From positions 744,001 to 808,000 of the forward strand of contig CBDANK010000002.1 of NCBI GenBank assembly GCA_965197565.1: a stretch of 64,000 bases of DNA, read 5' to 3'. Positions 16,827 through 25,131 of this stretch are shown piece after piece; position 1 is the stretch's first letter; the number at the start of each line of letters is the position of its first letter. This stretch comes from G963667675 sp965197565 (GTDB lineage Bacteria; Chloroflexota; Dehalococcoidia; Lucifugimonadales; UBA3495). The notes beneath the pieces were generated by a model, which worked only from the letters and a program-made list of their open reading frames with translations, was not told the origin of the DNA and did no database searches. The translations under genes were made by a program, and so were the position numbers.

Positions 16827-17954
16827 CTATTTTATCTCGTAGAATTGGGCGCAGTTGTCCCAGAGAATCATCTTCTTGTCTTCATCCGCAATGGGCAGTT
16901 CCAAGAACCTCTCCACCGCCCCGGGCCACTTGGAGTCGGGGTGCGGGAAGTCGGTGGAGAAGACCAGACGGTTGTTGCCCATGTAATCGATAACGTACCG
17001 GGCCAGTTCCTCGTCGGCCTCCACCGAGGCAAAGCACTGCCGTTTGTAGTACTCGCTGGGCGGCATCTTGAGGTCCGGGGCGTAAACGTCTCCCCACAGC
17101 TCCCAGTGTTCGTCCAGCCTCCACAGTAGGAAGGGCACCCAGGAGCAATTACCTTCCAGGAAGGCCACCCGCAGGTTAGGGTGACGCTCCAGAATCCCCC
17201 CGGCGCAGAAACTGGCGGTCGCCATCATAAGCTCGACGGGATGGCTGAAGACGTGCTGGATCATGAAGTTGGGATTGAACTTGTCCCCCGCTTGGGGCAA
17301 CGCCGATGCGACCCCCTCGTGAAAACCCAGGGGCGCCTGAAGCTCCTCCAGCGTGGCCCACAGGGGTTCGTAGTAGTTGTCGTACCAATTGCGTCCGCCC
17401 ACTTCATTGGGTCTGAGGAAAACCCCTTTGAAGCCCAGTTCATTCACACAACGAATGGACTCGGAGACAGCGTCCTCAACGTCGAAAGGGGAGATCATCC
17501 CCGCCCCTAGGAGACGCGCCGGGTCGGCTTGGCAGAACTCGTGAAGCCAGTCGTTGTAAGCCCTAGCGATGGCCGCCGCCAGCGGCGGGTCCAAGTCCGG
17601 CACAGTCAAGACATACAGCCCTCGGGAAGGGTATATCACCGCCACGTCGATGCCTTCGGCGTCCATCGCTTCAAGCTGCACCTCGCCGGTCCAGCCCCGT
17701 TGGTCGAAGGCTTGGTACTTCTCCCGGTTGGCGGCGTGCTCTTTGCCCGAGAACATTCGCCGGTCCATTTCCGGTGTAGGGGTCCGTCCCCAGGGCTTGC
17801 CGCCGGGCCCTTGCAAGTACAGGTTGGCCACAGTGTCGGTCAACCCCAAGGGAGCCTGAGACCTGAACTCGGCGTCTATGTAACGTTGCCACAGGTCGGC
17901 CGGTTCGATAATATGCAAGTCGCTGTCCAAGACCTTGAAGCCGTTTCTAACCAT
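16827..17954 (-). CDS. Amidohydrolase family 2 protein
   Basis: A 375-residue amidohydrolase 2 protein with D12, H14 and E17 in LDSDLHIIEP, GFHEG and FSHP histidine segments, and the final metal Asp in STDFPHPDS. The length and the DFPHPD motif match a large subfamily that is abundant in actinobacterial and Chloroflexota genomes and often encoded with catabolic genes. It is followed after 26 bases by the racemase-superfamily gene at 15985, so the pair may act on one substrate. The N-terminus resembles the partial gene at 1-263. Confidence 0.9.
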   Translation of the reverse strand: MVRNGFKVLDSDLHIIEPADLWQRYIDAEFRSQAPLGLTDTVANLYLQGPGGKPWGRTPTPEMDRRMFSGKEHAANREKYQAFDQRGWTGEVQLEAMDAEGIDVAVIYPSRGLYVLTVPDLDPPLAAAIARAYNDWLHEFCQADPARLLGAGMISPFDVEDAVSESIRCVNELGFKGVFLRPNEVGGRNWYDNYYEPLWATLEELQAPLGFHEGVASALPQAGDKFNPNFMIQHVFSHPVELMMATASFCAGGILERHPNLRVAFLEGNCSWVPFLLWRLDEHWELWGDVYAPDLKMPPSEYYKRQCFASVEADEELARYVIDYMGNNRLVFSTDFPHPDSKWPGAVERFLELPIADEDKKMILWDNCAQFYEIK

Positions 17955-18008
17955 ATACCGTCTCCACAGTTAAGACCGGTCTCTTGAAGTGGCCAAGTCA
18001 ACCACAAG

Positions 18009-18144
18009 GAGCCTGTCTCATAATCTCGCCGCTGGCCTCTTCTCTCCCTTGACGGGAGAGGATTAAGGTGAGGATGATGCTTTCGTTAACCCCCTCACCC
18101 TAGCCCTCTCCCGCGAAGGGGAGAGGGGACTCTGAGACAGGCTC
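18009..18144. mobile_element. MITE-like element nested in a dispersed repeat
   Basis: A 136-base element bounded by perfect 12-base inverted repeats, GAGCCTGTCTCA (18009-18020) and its complement (18133-18144). Inside are CTCTCCC/GGGAGAGG hairpins also found in the elements at 38078 and 38267. It interrupts the repeat whose empty form is at 12165. Bases ACAAG to the left and ACAGG to the right may be a target duplication. It encodes nothing. Confidence 0.7.
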
Positions 18145-18223
18145 ACAGGGGTTGCCCTTACATTTCGGCGTCGTGACCATCGTAGGGGCGCCTCTTGTGG
18201 GCGCGCCCTGTCAACTATAGGCC

Positions 18224-18550
18224 CTAGTGTTTGCGGAGCTTGTCGGGCACGCCGAAAGCCAAGGCCACTGTCTCTCCCCAAGGAGCGGTGACTTCCTCGG
18301 TGCTGACGGTATAGTGGACTCCGGCACCTTCCGCAGTGGCGTCTTGCTCCTGAAGATAGGCTTCCAAGCGGCCCTGGGCATCCGTTCCCAGGAAGTGGAC
18401 CCGTCCGCAGCAGCACTGGTCGTGCCCCGCTTCTCCGCTGCCGCGTTGGTACCTTGCCCGAGGCTTACAACCGCAGTCGCAGTTGTAGCGGACCTCGACT
18501 ACGTCGGGCTTATTCATGGGTGTACGCACCACATATTCCAGAGATTTCAT
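18224..18550 (-). CDS. Small cysteine-rich protein, probable metal-binding partner of CopA
   Basis: A 108-residue protein of no recognised family. It begins MKSLEYVVRTPMNKPDVVEV after a GAGGAG ribosome site (near 18557); the open frame extends back to 18604 without support. A cluster CDCGC near residue 24 and CCCG near residue 48 give at least six cysteines, plus nearby histidines, within about 30 residues, which suggests a Zn or Cu site. The C-terminal half (VSTEEVTAPWGETVALAFGV) lacks cysteines. It lies 54 bases downstream of copA on the same strand, so a role in copper handling is likely by context only. Confidence 0.7.
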   Translation of the reverse strand: MKSLEYVVRTPMNKPDVVEVRYNCDCGCKPRARYQRGSGEAGHDQCCCGRVHFLGTDAQGRLEAYLQEQDATAEGAGVHYTVSTEEVTAPWGETVALAFGVPDKLRKH

Positions 18551-18604
18551 GATTGCTCTCCTCGATTCATATCCGGTTGGCCGCACCGCGCCATCCGTTG
18601 TCAT

Positions 18605-21181
18605 CTATCGGGCGACGTACGGCCGGGGCGTAAGAACTCCGAATTTAAACCTGCGTAACCTCAAGGAGTTGGTCACTACGGAAACAGAACTGAGGGCCAT
18701 GGCGGCTGCGGCCATGATTGGATTAAGGAAGCCGAAATCCCCAAAGATGTACCGCAGCGGACCCGCCGGCACGGAGCTGTCAAGGACCTGAAAGAACACC
18801 ACGAACAGGAGGCCCGCCGCGACGGGGATCAGGAGGGTGTTGTACCCGAAGGCCCACAACAGGTTCTGTTTAATAGTCCGGACAGTGGACTTGGATAGCG
18901 CAATGGCTTCAGGCACGCCGCCAAGGTCCCCGCGCACCAGAGTCACGTCGGCTGAGGCAATGGCGATGTCCGCGCCGCCGCCGATGGCTACGCCCAGGTC
19001 GGCTTGGGCAAGGGCAGGCGCATCGTTGATGCCGTCGCCTACCATGGCTACGAATTGCCCCTGGGCTTGAAGCGCTTGTATCTCTTGCCTTTTCTGGTCC
19101 GGCATCACCTCGGCCAACACGCGGTCGATACCCACTTGCCCGGCAATCGCCTCGGCGGTGCGCCGGTTATCGCCGGTGAGCATCACCACTTCCAAGCCCA
19201 GCCGGTGCATAGCCTCCACCGCTTCTCGGGCCCCCGGCCTCAGGGTATCGGCAACGGCTATGATACCGTCCACTTCACCATCCTTGGCAACGAACATGGG
19301 CGTCTTGCCCTGTTGGGAGAGCACTTGGGCCCGCGCCTCCAGCCCGTTCAGACCGAATCCCCGTTCTTGCATCAACGAGAGATTCCCCAGAGTGAGATTT
19401 GCCCCGTTAACTTTAGCCTGTATGCCATGGCCGGGCAATGCCTGGAAGGCGGCGACTTCCTCAAGGGCGAGACTTCTTTGGCTGGCGGCAGCCACGATGG
19501 CCGCTCCCAGGGGATGCTCTGACCCCCGCTCTGCTGAAGCGGCCAGTCGCAGCACTTCCTCTTCAGTTCGGCCGCCAGCCGCCAGCAAGTCGGTGACCGC
19601 CGGCTTTCCCTGGGTCAGGGTGCCGGTCTTGTCCAGCACCACTACCTGTATCTTGTGGGCTCGTTCCAAAGCCTCGGCATTGCTGATCAGGATGCCCCGC
19701 TCCGCACCTCGTCCCATGCCCACCACGATGGCCGTGGGCGTGGCCAGGCCCAGGGCGCATGGGCAAGCTATGACCAGCACCGCAACAAAATTGAGAATAG
19801 CGATGGGCAGCGCCGGTGTGATTGGATGCCAAAGTATCCATCCTACGATAGTGACTAGGGCCACCCCTATAACCATAGGGACGAACCAACCGGCCACCCT
19901 ATCCACCAGACGCTGAATAGGCGCCTGGGAGCCTTGGGCTTCTTGCACCATGCGGACGATTTGGGAGAGCGCGGTGTCTCGTCCCACTTTGGTGACTCGG
20001 AAGCGGAAACTCCCCGTCTTGTTAATGGTGGCGCCGTAAACTTGTGCGCCCAGACCTTTTTCCACCGGCAGGCTTTCGCCGGTGAGCATCGATTCGTCCA
20101 CCGTGGATGCGCCGGCGACCACCAAGCCATCCACAGCAATCTTCTCGCCGGGCCGCACTACCAGGATGTCGCCTGGCCGCACTTCATCAATGGGTATGTC
20201 CGCCTCGCCCGCTTCTCGGACCACGCGGGCGGTCTTGGGCCTGAGCCCCAAGAGCTTGCGGATAGCGCCGGAGGTCTGTCCCTTTGCCCGCGCCTCGAGG
20301 AGTCTACCCAACAGGACGAGGGCGATGACGATGGCGGAGGCGTCGAAATAGGCGCCCGTGCTGTGACTGAAGACGCTATTGGCGTGGACCAACCTGGCGT
20401 CGGCAAAGTAGCTCTCGAAGAAAGTCAACAAGGTGCTGTAGCCGTAAGCCACGCTGGTGCCCACTGCTATCAGTGTGTTCATATTTGCGGTCCGGTGCTT
20501 GAGACCGGCCCACGCGCCCTGGTAGAACGTCGCCCCAATCCAGAACTGGACCGGAGTCGCCAAGGCCCACAGTATCAGGTTAAGCTGAAACGAGGTCAGC
20601 CCCAGCGTCTCCAAGGGAATGTACATAAGGGCCATTATGACGACCCCCACGGAACCGGCAATAATGACTTTGCCAGCCAGACTCTTAATCTCTCTGGTCC
20701 GGGCCAGCCTCTCTTGGTCCGCTTCCTCAGCCGCCGTCTCGCCTGCCACGCCCTCCACCGAGTAGCCGGCGTCCTCCACCATGTCGCCAAAGTCTTCCAG
20801 TGTTGCCAGCCCCGACAAGTACTGGACGGATGCTTGCTCGGTGGCCAGGTTGACACTGGCAGAGAGGACACCGGAGACCTCGCTGAGAGCCTCTTGCACA
20901 TGGGCTACGCAAGAGGCGCAGGTCATGCCGCCGATATTCAGAGTGACTTTATCCACTCCGGCGGTGTAGCCGGCTTCATCTAGGGCTTGGGCCAGCAGGG
21001 AAGGCGTTGCTTGCCCAGGGTCCAGGTCCAGCAAGGCCTCCTCGGTGGCCAGGTTGACTGAGACCTTGGAGACGCCGGACACCTCCTTGAGGGCGTCCCC
21101 CACGTGGACCGCGCAAGAGGCGCAGGTCATCCCTTCCACTCGGAGCGTCAAGCGCCGCTGATTTGGATCTCTATTCAACAT
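18605..21181 (-). CDS. copA: Cu(I)-exporting P-type ATPase
   Basis: An 858-residue P1B-1 ATPase that pumps Cu(I) out of the cytoplasm. Two N-terminal metal-binding domains each have GMTCASC (C20/C23 and C88/C91). They are followed by paired transmembrane helices, TGES (367-370), the CPC motif at 473-475, the phosphorylation site DKTGT (D517), SEHPLG (HP 556-557) and GDGINDAPAL. The FGYN and MALSS segments in the last two helices are the Cu(I)-selective signature. It is followed by the Cys-rich gene at 18224. No clear Shine-Dalgarno precedes the ATG. Besides detoxification it may supply copper to extracytoplasmic proteins such as the cupredoxin domain at 39263. Confidence 0.97.
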   Translation of the reverse strand: MLNRDPNQRRLTLRVEGMTCASCAVHVGDALKEVSGVSKVSVNLATEEALLDLDPGQATPSLLAQALDEAGYTAGVDKVTLNIGGMTCASCVAHVQEALSEVSGVLSASVNLATEQASVQYLSGLATLEDFGDMVEDAGYSVEGVAGETAAEEADQERLARTREIKSLAGKVIIAGSVGVVIMALMYIPLETLGLTSFQLNLILWALATPVQFWIGATFYQGAWAGLKHRTANMNTLIAVGTSVAYGYSTLLTFFESYFADARLVHANSVFSHSTGAYFDASAIVIALVLLGRLLEARAKGQTSGAIRKLLGLRPKTARVVREAGEADIPIDEVRPGDILVVRPGEKIAVDGLVVAGASTVDESMLTGESLPVEKGLGAQVYGATINKTGSFRFRVTKVGRDTALSQIVRMVQEAQGSQAPIQRLVDRVAGWFVPMVIGVALVTIVGWILWHPITPALPIAILNFVAVLVIACPCALGLATPTAIVVGMGRGAERGILISNAEALERAHKIQVVVLDKTGTLTQGKPAVTDLLAAGGRTEEEVLRLAASAERGSEHPLGAAIVAAASQRSLALEEVAAFQALPGHGIQAKVNGANLTLGNLSLMQERGFGLNGLEARAQVLSQQGKTPMFVAKDGEVDGIIAVADTLRPGAREAVEAMHRLGLEVVMLTGDNRRTAEAIAGQVGIDRVLAEVMPDQKRQEIQALQAQGQFVAMVGDGINDAPALAQADLGVAIGGGADIAIASADVTLVRGDLGGVPEAIALSKSTVRTIKQNLLWAFGYNTLLIPVAAGLLFVVFFQVLDSSVPAGPLRYIFGDFGFLNPIMAAAAMALSSVSVVTNSLRLRRFKFGVLTPRPYVAR

Positions 21182-21190
21182 TTACAGTGA

Positions 21191-21222
21191 CAAGAGCTAC
21201 TTGTTGACCGTAATATACAAGT
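21191..21222. promoter_or_regulatory. Inverted repeats upstream of copA, possible operator
   Basis: CAAGAGCTACTTG (21191-21203) and ACTTGT...ACAAGT (21199-21222, 12-base spacer) overlap just upstream of the copA start codon. Position and symmetry fit a repressor or MerR-type operator, but they do not match a copper-box consensus that I know. No regulator gene lies nearby. Confidence 0.25.
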
Positions 21223-21475
21223 CTTTGACCTCGCCGACCACTTGGCTTTCGCGGCCCTTCCTGATTCCGTCGACAACGCAAGTATGCAGGCGGCCCTCAG
21301 CGGCGTCAACTAATCCTCACATTCTCCCCAGGGGATTTTAGACCCTTCACATCGTTCAGGGTGACAATCAAAAGACCCTGGGCATGGTCCTAACAAGATT
21401 GACCTGGACGGAACACATGAGTATCATTCCAAGCAGAGTAAAGGCAGCGCATCCCTGGCTTGAGGAGCGACTAAA

Positions 21476-22150
21476 GTGCCAACGGAAGTTGATCTGCCCA
21501 GTATCTACCGGACCTACGAAGAACTCCTGCGGAAAGTAGACCAGGAGTTCAATAGAGTTCGAGACATTTTTATCGACAGAATGCAGTGCCGCCGGGGTTG
21601 CAGCAGTTGTTGCAGCCAACTATTTTCAATCAGCGCCATCGAGGCGGCCTACATCTCCAAGGCGGTGAAGGAACTGGACCCTGAGTCGAGGGAGTTGATG
21701 CGCGGCAAAGCACTGGCCTACTTGGAGCAACTCACCGGAACTCCGGTGGACCGGACCCAGAACATCGAGGACCACAGCCGGGCCATACAAGAGGCGTTAG
21801 GCCGGCTGGTGGGCCGCCGTCACATCCCTTGTCCGGCTTTAAAGGATGACGCCTGCACCATTTACGGCCACCGTCCGATCATAGCGAGAAAGTTCGGCAT
21901 TCCCCTTTGGAACCCCAAAAAGCCCAACGTTCTCCAAGCGTGCGAGTTGAACTTCAAGGAAGGCGAGGCCATCGAGGCGGACGGTCTGGTGGAGCCTCAG
22001 ATCATGTTGGAGTGGCAATGGCTGGAATTCAAGGACCATACCCACCAGCAGTTGGACCTCCCTGAACTGGCGGCCACCGTGGCTTCGGCCATTGTGTTTG
22101 ACTACGAAGAGCTTTTACAAAACAAGATCGCCCTCCAACGGGAGACGTAG
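21476..22150 (+). CDS. YkgJ family cysteine-cluster protein
   Basis: A 224-residue protein with the CxxxCxxCC cluster (CRRGCSSCC near residue 38), PCPALKDDACTIYGHRP and a later ACEL, the cysteine pattern of the YkgJ/zinc- or iron-chelating domain family (UPF0153). A Fe-S or zinc centre is expected; the biological role of the family is poorly known. The start is a GTG, eight bases after GAGGAG (21462-21467). It stands alone, divergent from copA. Confidence 0.85.
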   Translation: MPTEVDLPSIYRTYEELLRKVDQEFNRVRDIFIDRMQCRRGCSSCCSQLFSISAIEAAYISKAVKELDPESRELMRGKALAYLEQLTGTPVDRTQNIEDHSRAIQEALGRLVGRRHIPCPALKDDACTIYGHRPIIARKFGIPLWNPKKPNVLQACELNFKEGEAIEADGLVEPQIMLEWQWLEFKDHTHQQLDLPELAATVASAIVFDYEELLQNKIALQRET

Positions 22151-22494
22151 ACAGCGGCGATGTTCTTTCGGATTGCGCCGGCGCATAGTGTCTCCTCATT
22201 CATTGGAGCGGGGCTGGTGCGGACCTTGGCAAGCGGGCGGCCGCGGCGCTGGTCAAGGGGGCCCCACACAGGCAGCCAAGGCTACGCCGACGCCGCCAAC
22301 GACCTTCCACGATGGAGTGACCTGTTGCTGGAATAGTACGATGACTGTGAAGAACTGCTTTAGATTCCTCACTACGTTTCGGAATGACATGGTTGAGAAC
22401 CGGAATGACATGGCTGGGAGCCAGGCGCGACGCCTTTCTGTCGGGTTGGTCTTAGATGCGATTGCCCTGGGGTCCCACATTAGAGGGGGTACTT
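22151..22494. other. Intergenic region with dispersed repeat
   Basis: No gene is visible. Most of the right half (22317-22480) is a dispersed repeat that also occurs, inverted, at 48085-48230. A short open frame here has no ribosome site and unlikely codon use. Confidence 0.5.
22317..22480. repeat. Dispersed repeat, copy 1
   Basis: The block includes TACGATGACTGTGAAGAAC, TTCGGAATGAC, GGGAGCCAG, CTTTCTGTCGGG and GCGATTGCCCTGGGGTCC. It matches the complement of 48085-48230 over about 150 bases. A shorter match (53853-53890) also ends in GATTGCCCTGGGGTCC, 15-20 bases before a start codon, as here. Confidence 0.75.
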
Positions 22495-23253
22495 ATGGCG
22501 AACGACTCCAGTAGGCTGGACGGACAAGTGGCCATCGTAACCGGCGCCGGCCAGGGCATAGGCAGGGGCATCGCCAACGTTTTGGCTGAGGCCGGGGCCA
22601 AGATAGTAATCGGAGACCTCCAGGACTCCTCGGCCACCGCGGAAGAGATTCGCTCCAAGGGCGGAGAGGCCGTCACCATGAGGATGGACACCAGCTCGCC
22701 CGATGACGCTCGCGCTCTGGTGGACTTGGCCTTGAGGGAACACGGCCGCTTGGACATCCTGGTGAATAACGCCGGTATCGATGATCCGGAGGGCAATGCT
22801 TGGGACTTGCCCGATGAGGAGTGGCGGCGGACCATCGACGTCAATGTAAGCGGGGTCTTCTACTGCTCTAGGGCAGCCCTCCAGCCCATGTTGGATGCGG
22901 GGAAGGGCGCCATCGTGAACATCAGCTCCCAGTCCGCCCGCCGAGGGCGAAAAGGGGGGTCTCCCGCCTACAACGCCAGCAAGGCGGCGGTCTTAGGGCT
23001 CACCGTGGCTTTCTCGGTGCAAGTAGCCGACAGGGGCGTTCGAGTGAACGCCATAATGCCCGGCCTGATAGATTCCAGGGACTTTGGTTGGACCCCCGAG
23101 GAGTGGCAGGCCAGGGAAGCGGAGTATCCCTTGGGCCGAGGCCAGCCCCGGGACATAGGGGAGGCCGTAAGATACCTGGTCAGCCCGGCGGCCCGCTGGG
23201 TTTCGGGCACCGCGCTGCAAGTCTACGGCGGCCACTACTCTACACCCATATAG
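22495..23253 (+). CDS. SDR family oxidoreductase
   Basis: A 252-residue classical short-chain dehydrogenase with TGAGQGIG near the N-terminus, NNAG, and the Y-x-x-x-K pair in AYNASK; the acidic D of IGDLQD favours NAD. The ATG at 22495 follows a GAGGGGGT ribosome site; the frame is open back to 22456 through repeat DNA. It is a close paralogue of the SDR at 60364: both share GIGRGIANVLAEAGA, DLQD, DTSS and GRKGGSPAYNA. It overlaps nothing; the convergent CinA-like gene ends eight bases away. Confidence 0.92.
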   Translation: MANDSSRLDGQVAIVTGAGQGIGRGIANVLAEAGAKIVIGDLQDSSATAEEIRSKGGEAVTMRMDTSSPDDARALVDLALREHGRLDILVNNAGIDDPEGNAWDLPDEEWRRTIDVNVSGVFYCSRAALQPMLDAGKGAIVNISSQSARRGRKGGSPAYNASKAAVLGLTVAFSVQVADRGVRVNAIMPGLIDSRDFGWTPEEWQAREAEYPLGRGQPRDIGEAVRYLVSPAARWVSGTALQVYGGHYSTPI

Positions 23254-23260
23254 GGCGGGC

Positions 23261-23749
23261 TCAGCCGCTCTCCCGCAGGCACTCCTCCAGCAGTTCCAGG
23301 GCCGCTGCGGCAAATGTCCACATGTTGGCCTCGCGGTCGGCTTCGCCCGTTTCCAGGGTTATGGCCCGCTCAACAGGCCCGGCGACAGCGATGCAAGCGT
23401 GGCCGGCAGCATCGCCGTAGCTGTTTCCGGTGGGGCCGCTGGCGCCGGTTTCGCTCAAAGCCCAGGTCGTCCCCAGCGATTCACTTATGGTGCGGGCGTT
23501 CAACAGAGCATAGGGTTCGGAGCTTGCTCTTATACCGGTCATGGCTTCATCCGAGACCCCCAGCAACCCCCCTTGGGACACACGAGTATAAACAACCGCG
23601 CCGCCGACATAGTAAGCCGAGGCCCCGGGAATAGCCACCAGGGATGCTGAGATCAGACCTCCGCAAGAGGACTCGGATACAGCAATAGTTTGTTGGCGCT
23701 GTTTGAGCAATGCGCCTACCGACGCCGCCATTGAGCTAAGGTCCGGCAT
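23261..23749 (-). CDS. pncC: CinA C-terminal domain protein (nicotinamide-nucleotide amidohydrolase type)
   Basis: A 162-residue stand-alone CinA C-terminal domain. The family members tested convert nicotinamide mononucleotide to nicotinic acid mononucleotide, salvaging pyridine nucleotides. The signature segments are AVSESSCGGLISASLVAIPGAS, GGAVVYTRVSQ, and ETGASGPTGNSYG. The N-terminal COG1058 domain of full CinA is absent. NAD synthetase lies about 3 kb away (26520), consistent with pyridine nucleotide metabolism but not the same operon. The usual YG at the nucleotide loop is modified to SYGDAAGHA, so substrate range could differ. Confidence 0.85.
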   Translation of the reverse strand: MPDLSSMAASVGALLKQRQQTIAVSESSCGGLISASLVAIPGASAYYVGGAVVYTRVSQGGLLGVSDEAMTGIRASSEPYALLNARTISESLGTTWALSETGASGPTGNSYGDAAGHACIAVAGPVERAITLETGEADREANMWTFAAAALELLEECLRESG

Positions 23750-23810
23750 GGTCCCCTCCTATTGAGAATGTGTTTACTGGAGAAAATTACTACCGCATGA
23801 AGTATCCCGG

Positions 23811-25055
23811 CTACTTGGGGAGATTGCACACGTCCAAGGCGGTCAGGGCAAGGACCCTGGCCACCTGCTCCATGTCGCTGATGCGGACATATTCGTCGGG
23901 GACGGTGCTGGACTCGGACCCGCCTCCGGGGCCGTAGAGCAGACAGGGCACGCCGGCAGCCCACAAGTGGCAGGTGTCGTCTCCACTGTACGATCCCGGC
24001 AGGACCGTGCCCACCCCGTCGGGCTCCCGTCCGGTTACGGTGCGGTACTGGCGCAAAACCGTCTCCAGGATGTACTCGTCCTTGGGCAGGTCGAAAGGCT
24101 CCATAACCACGGTGTTTACCCTGTACTTGGGCGGGGGCGGCATCTCGATCTCGTACTGGAATTCCGGGTCTTCGGCCTTGATCCCATCCAGAGCCAGCTC
24201 TATGTCCTCTTTGACCGATGCCGCAGTCATGCCCGGCAGGAACCGTGCGTCCACCAGAACAGTACAGAAATCGGACACGAAGTTGGGGCCTCGCTGATCG
24301 TAGTCCCGGCCCAAGCCACCGATGATTGCGCCTACATTTATCCTGGGCAATCCGGGCAGGTCGGTGCGGGGGGTGTGCCTGAACTGCACACCTTTTATGA
24401 CCGGAACGGCCCTGCACATCTTCTCGATAGCATCCACCGCTTCCTCCATGCGGCTGATATGCCTGGCCCTTCCGATAGTATGAATGGCCATCTCCACCAC
24501 CCCGGCATGGACTGTCAGGATGTTGTTCGCCCCGAAAGGTTCCGGCACGACGGCCATGTCGGTCAGAGGACCGTGTTGGCACAAGTAGCGGGTCCCCACG
24601 CCCCCTTGAAGCTCCCCGGCGACACAGGCCAGCACCAAGTCGCCCTTCAACTGCACTCCGGAGCGCCGGACGGCTTCGGCAGCCTCGATCATAGCGGTCA
24701 CGCCGCCTTTCATGTTGCGGATGCCCCCGGCGTAGAGACGGTCCCCGTCGATTTGGGGAGTCCAAGGGTCGCGGCGCCAGCCCATTACTATTGGGTCGAT
24801 GTCGATGTGGCCGTTTAGCATCAGGGACTTTCCGCCTCCGCTGCCCCGGAGAGTGCCGATGGTCTGGAAACGCCCCGCTTCCGCCTCTTGCAGTTGGACC
24901 TCGTATCCCCGCTGCTCCAGAAACTCGGCAATGTAGCGGGCCACGTCGGTTTCCTCGGTCTTGAAGCTGGGAATCTTAGCCAATTCCTGGGCCAAGCTCA
25001 GCATGGCCTTTTGGTCTATGGAGTCCAATATCCTCTGGGTGTCGTTGGCAGTCAC
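23811..25055 (-). CDS. M20 family metallopeptidase (ArgE/DapE-like)
   Basis: A 414-residue di-zinc peptidase/deacylase with the catalytic domain interrupted by a dimerisation domain. H83 and D85 lie in MLNGHIDIDP. The usual bridging aspartate of the GRGxxDMKGG motif is asparagine here (GGIRNMKGG, N114). The following VAGELQGGVG holds the catalytic Glu-like residue one position from the usual EE pair (E-L). These changes are either subfamily traits or loss of one metal. It would hydrolyse an N-acyl amino acid or dipeptide. It lies 76 bases downstream of the phosphotriesterase-family gene on the same strand. Confidence 0.86.
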   Translation of the reverse strand: MTANDTQRILDSIDQKAMLSLAQELAKIPSFKTEETDVARYIAEFLEQRGYEVQLQEAEAGRFQTIGTLRGSGGGKSLMLNGHIDIDPIVMGWRRDPWTPQIDGDRLYAGGIRNMKGGVTAMIEAAEAVRRSGVQLKGDLVLACVAGELQGGVGTRYLCQHGPLTDMAVVPEPFGANNILTVHAGVVEMAIHTIGRARHISRMEEAVDAIEKMCRAVPVIKGVQFRHTPRTDLPGLPRINVGAIIGGLGRDYDQRGPNFVSDFCTVLVDARFLPGMTAASVKEDIELALDGIKAEDPEFQYEIEMPPPPKYRVNTVVMEPFDLPKDEYILETVLRQYRTVTGREPDGVGTVLPGSYSGDDTCHLWAAGVPCLLYGPGGGSESSTVPDEYVRISDMEQVARVLALTALDVCNLPK

Positions 25056-25131
25056 GCTTTACCTCCTGAGCGCCGCCGGCCCGGGCCGGCGAGATTCGAG
25101 AGCAGACCAGCTATTGACTAATCTCCCCTCG

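Noticed and set aside
19934..20983. A 349-codon plus-strand frame opposite copA
   Set aside because: It lies wholly within a well-supported ATPase gene, with atypical composition and no ribosome site.
22092..22514. A 140-codon plus-strand frame between the YkgJ-type gene and the SDR
   Set aside because: It overlaps the end of one gene and the start of the other and runs through a dispersed repeat; no ribosome site.
23716..24765. A 349-codon minus-strand frame overlapping the M20 peptidase in another frame
   Set aside because: Arg/Gly-rich translation without motifs; the M20 frame has all family landmarks.
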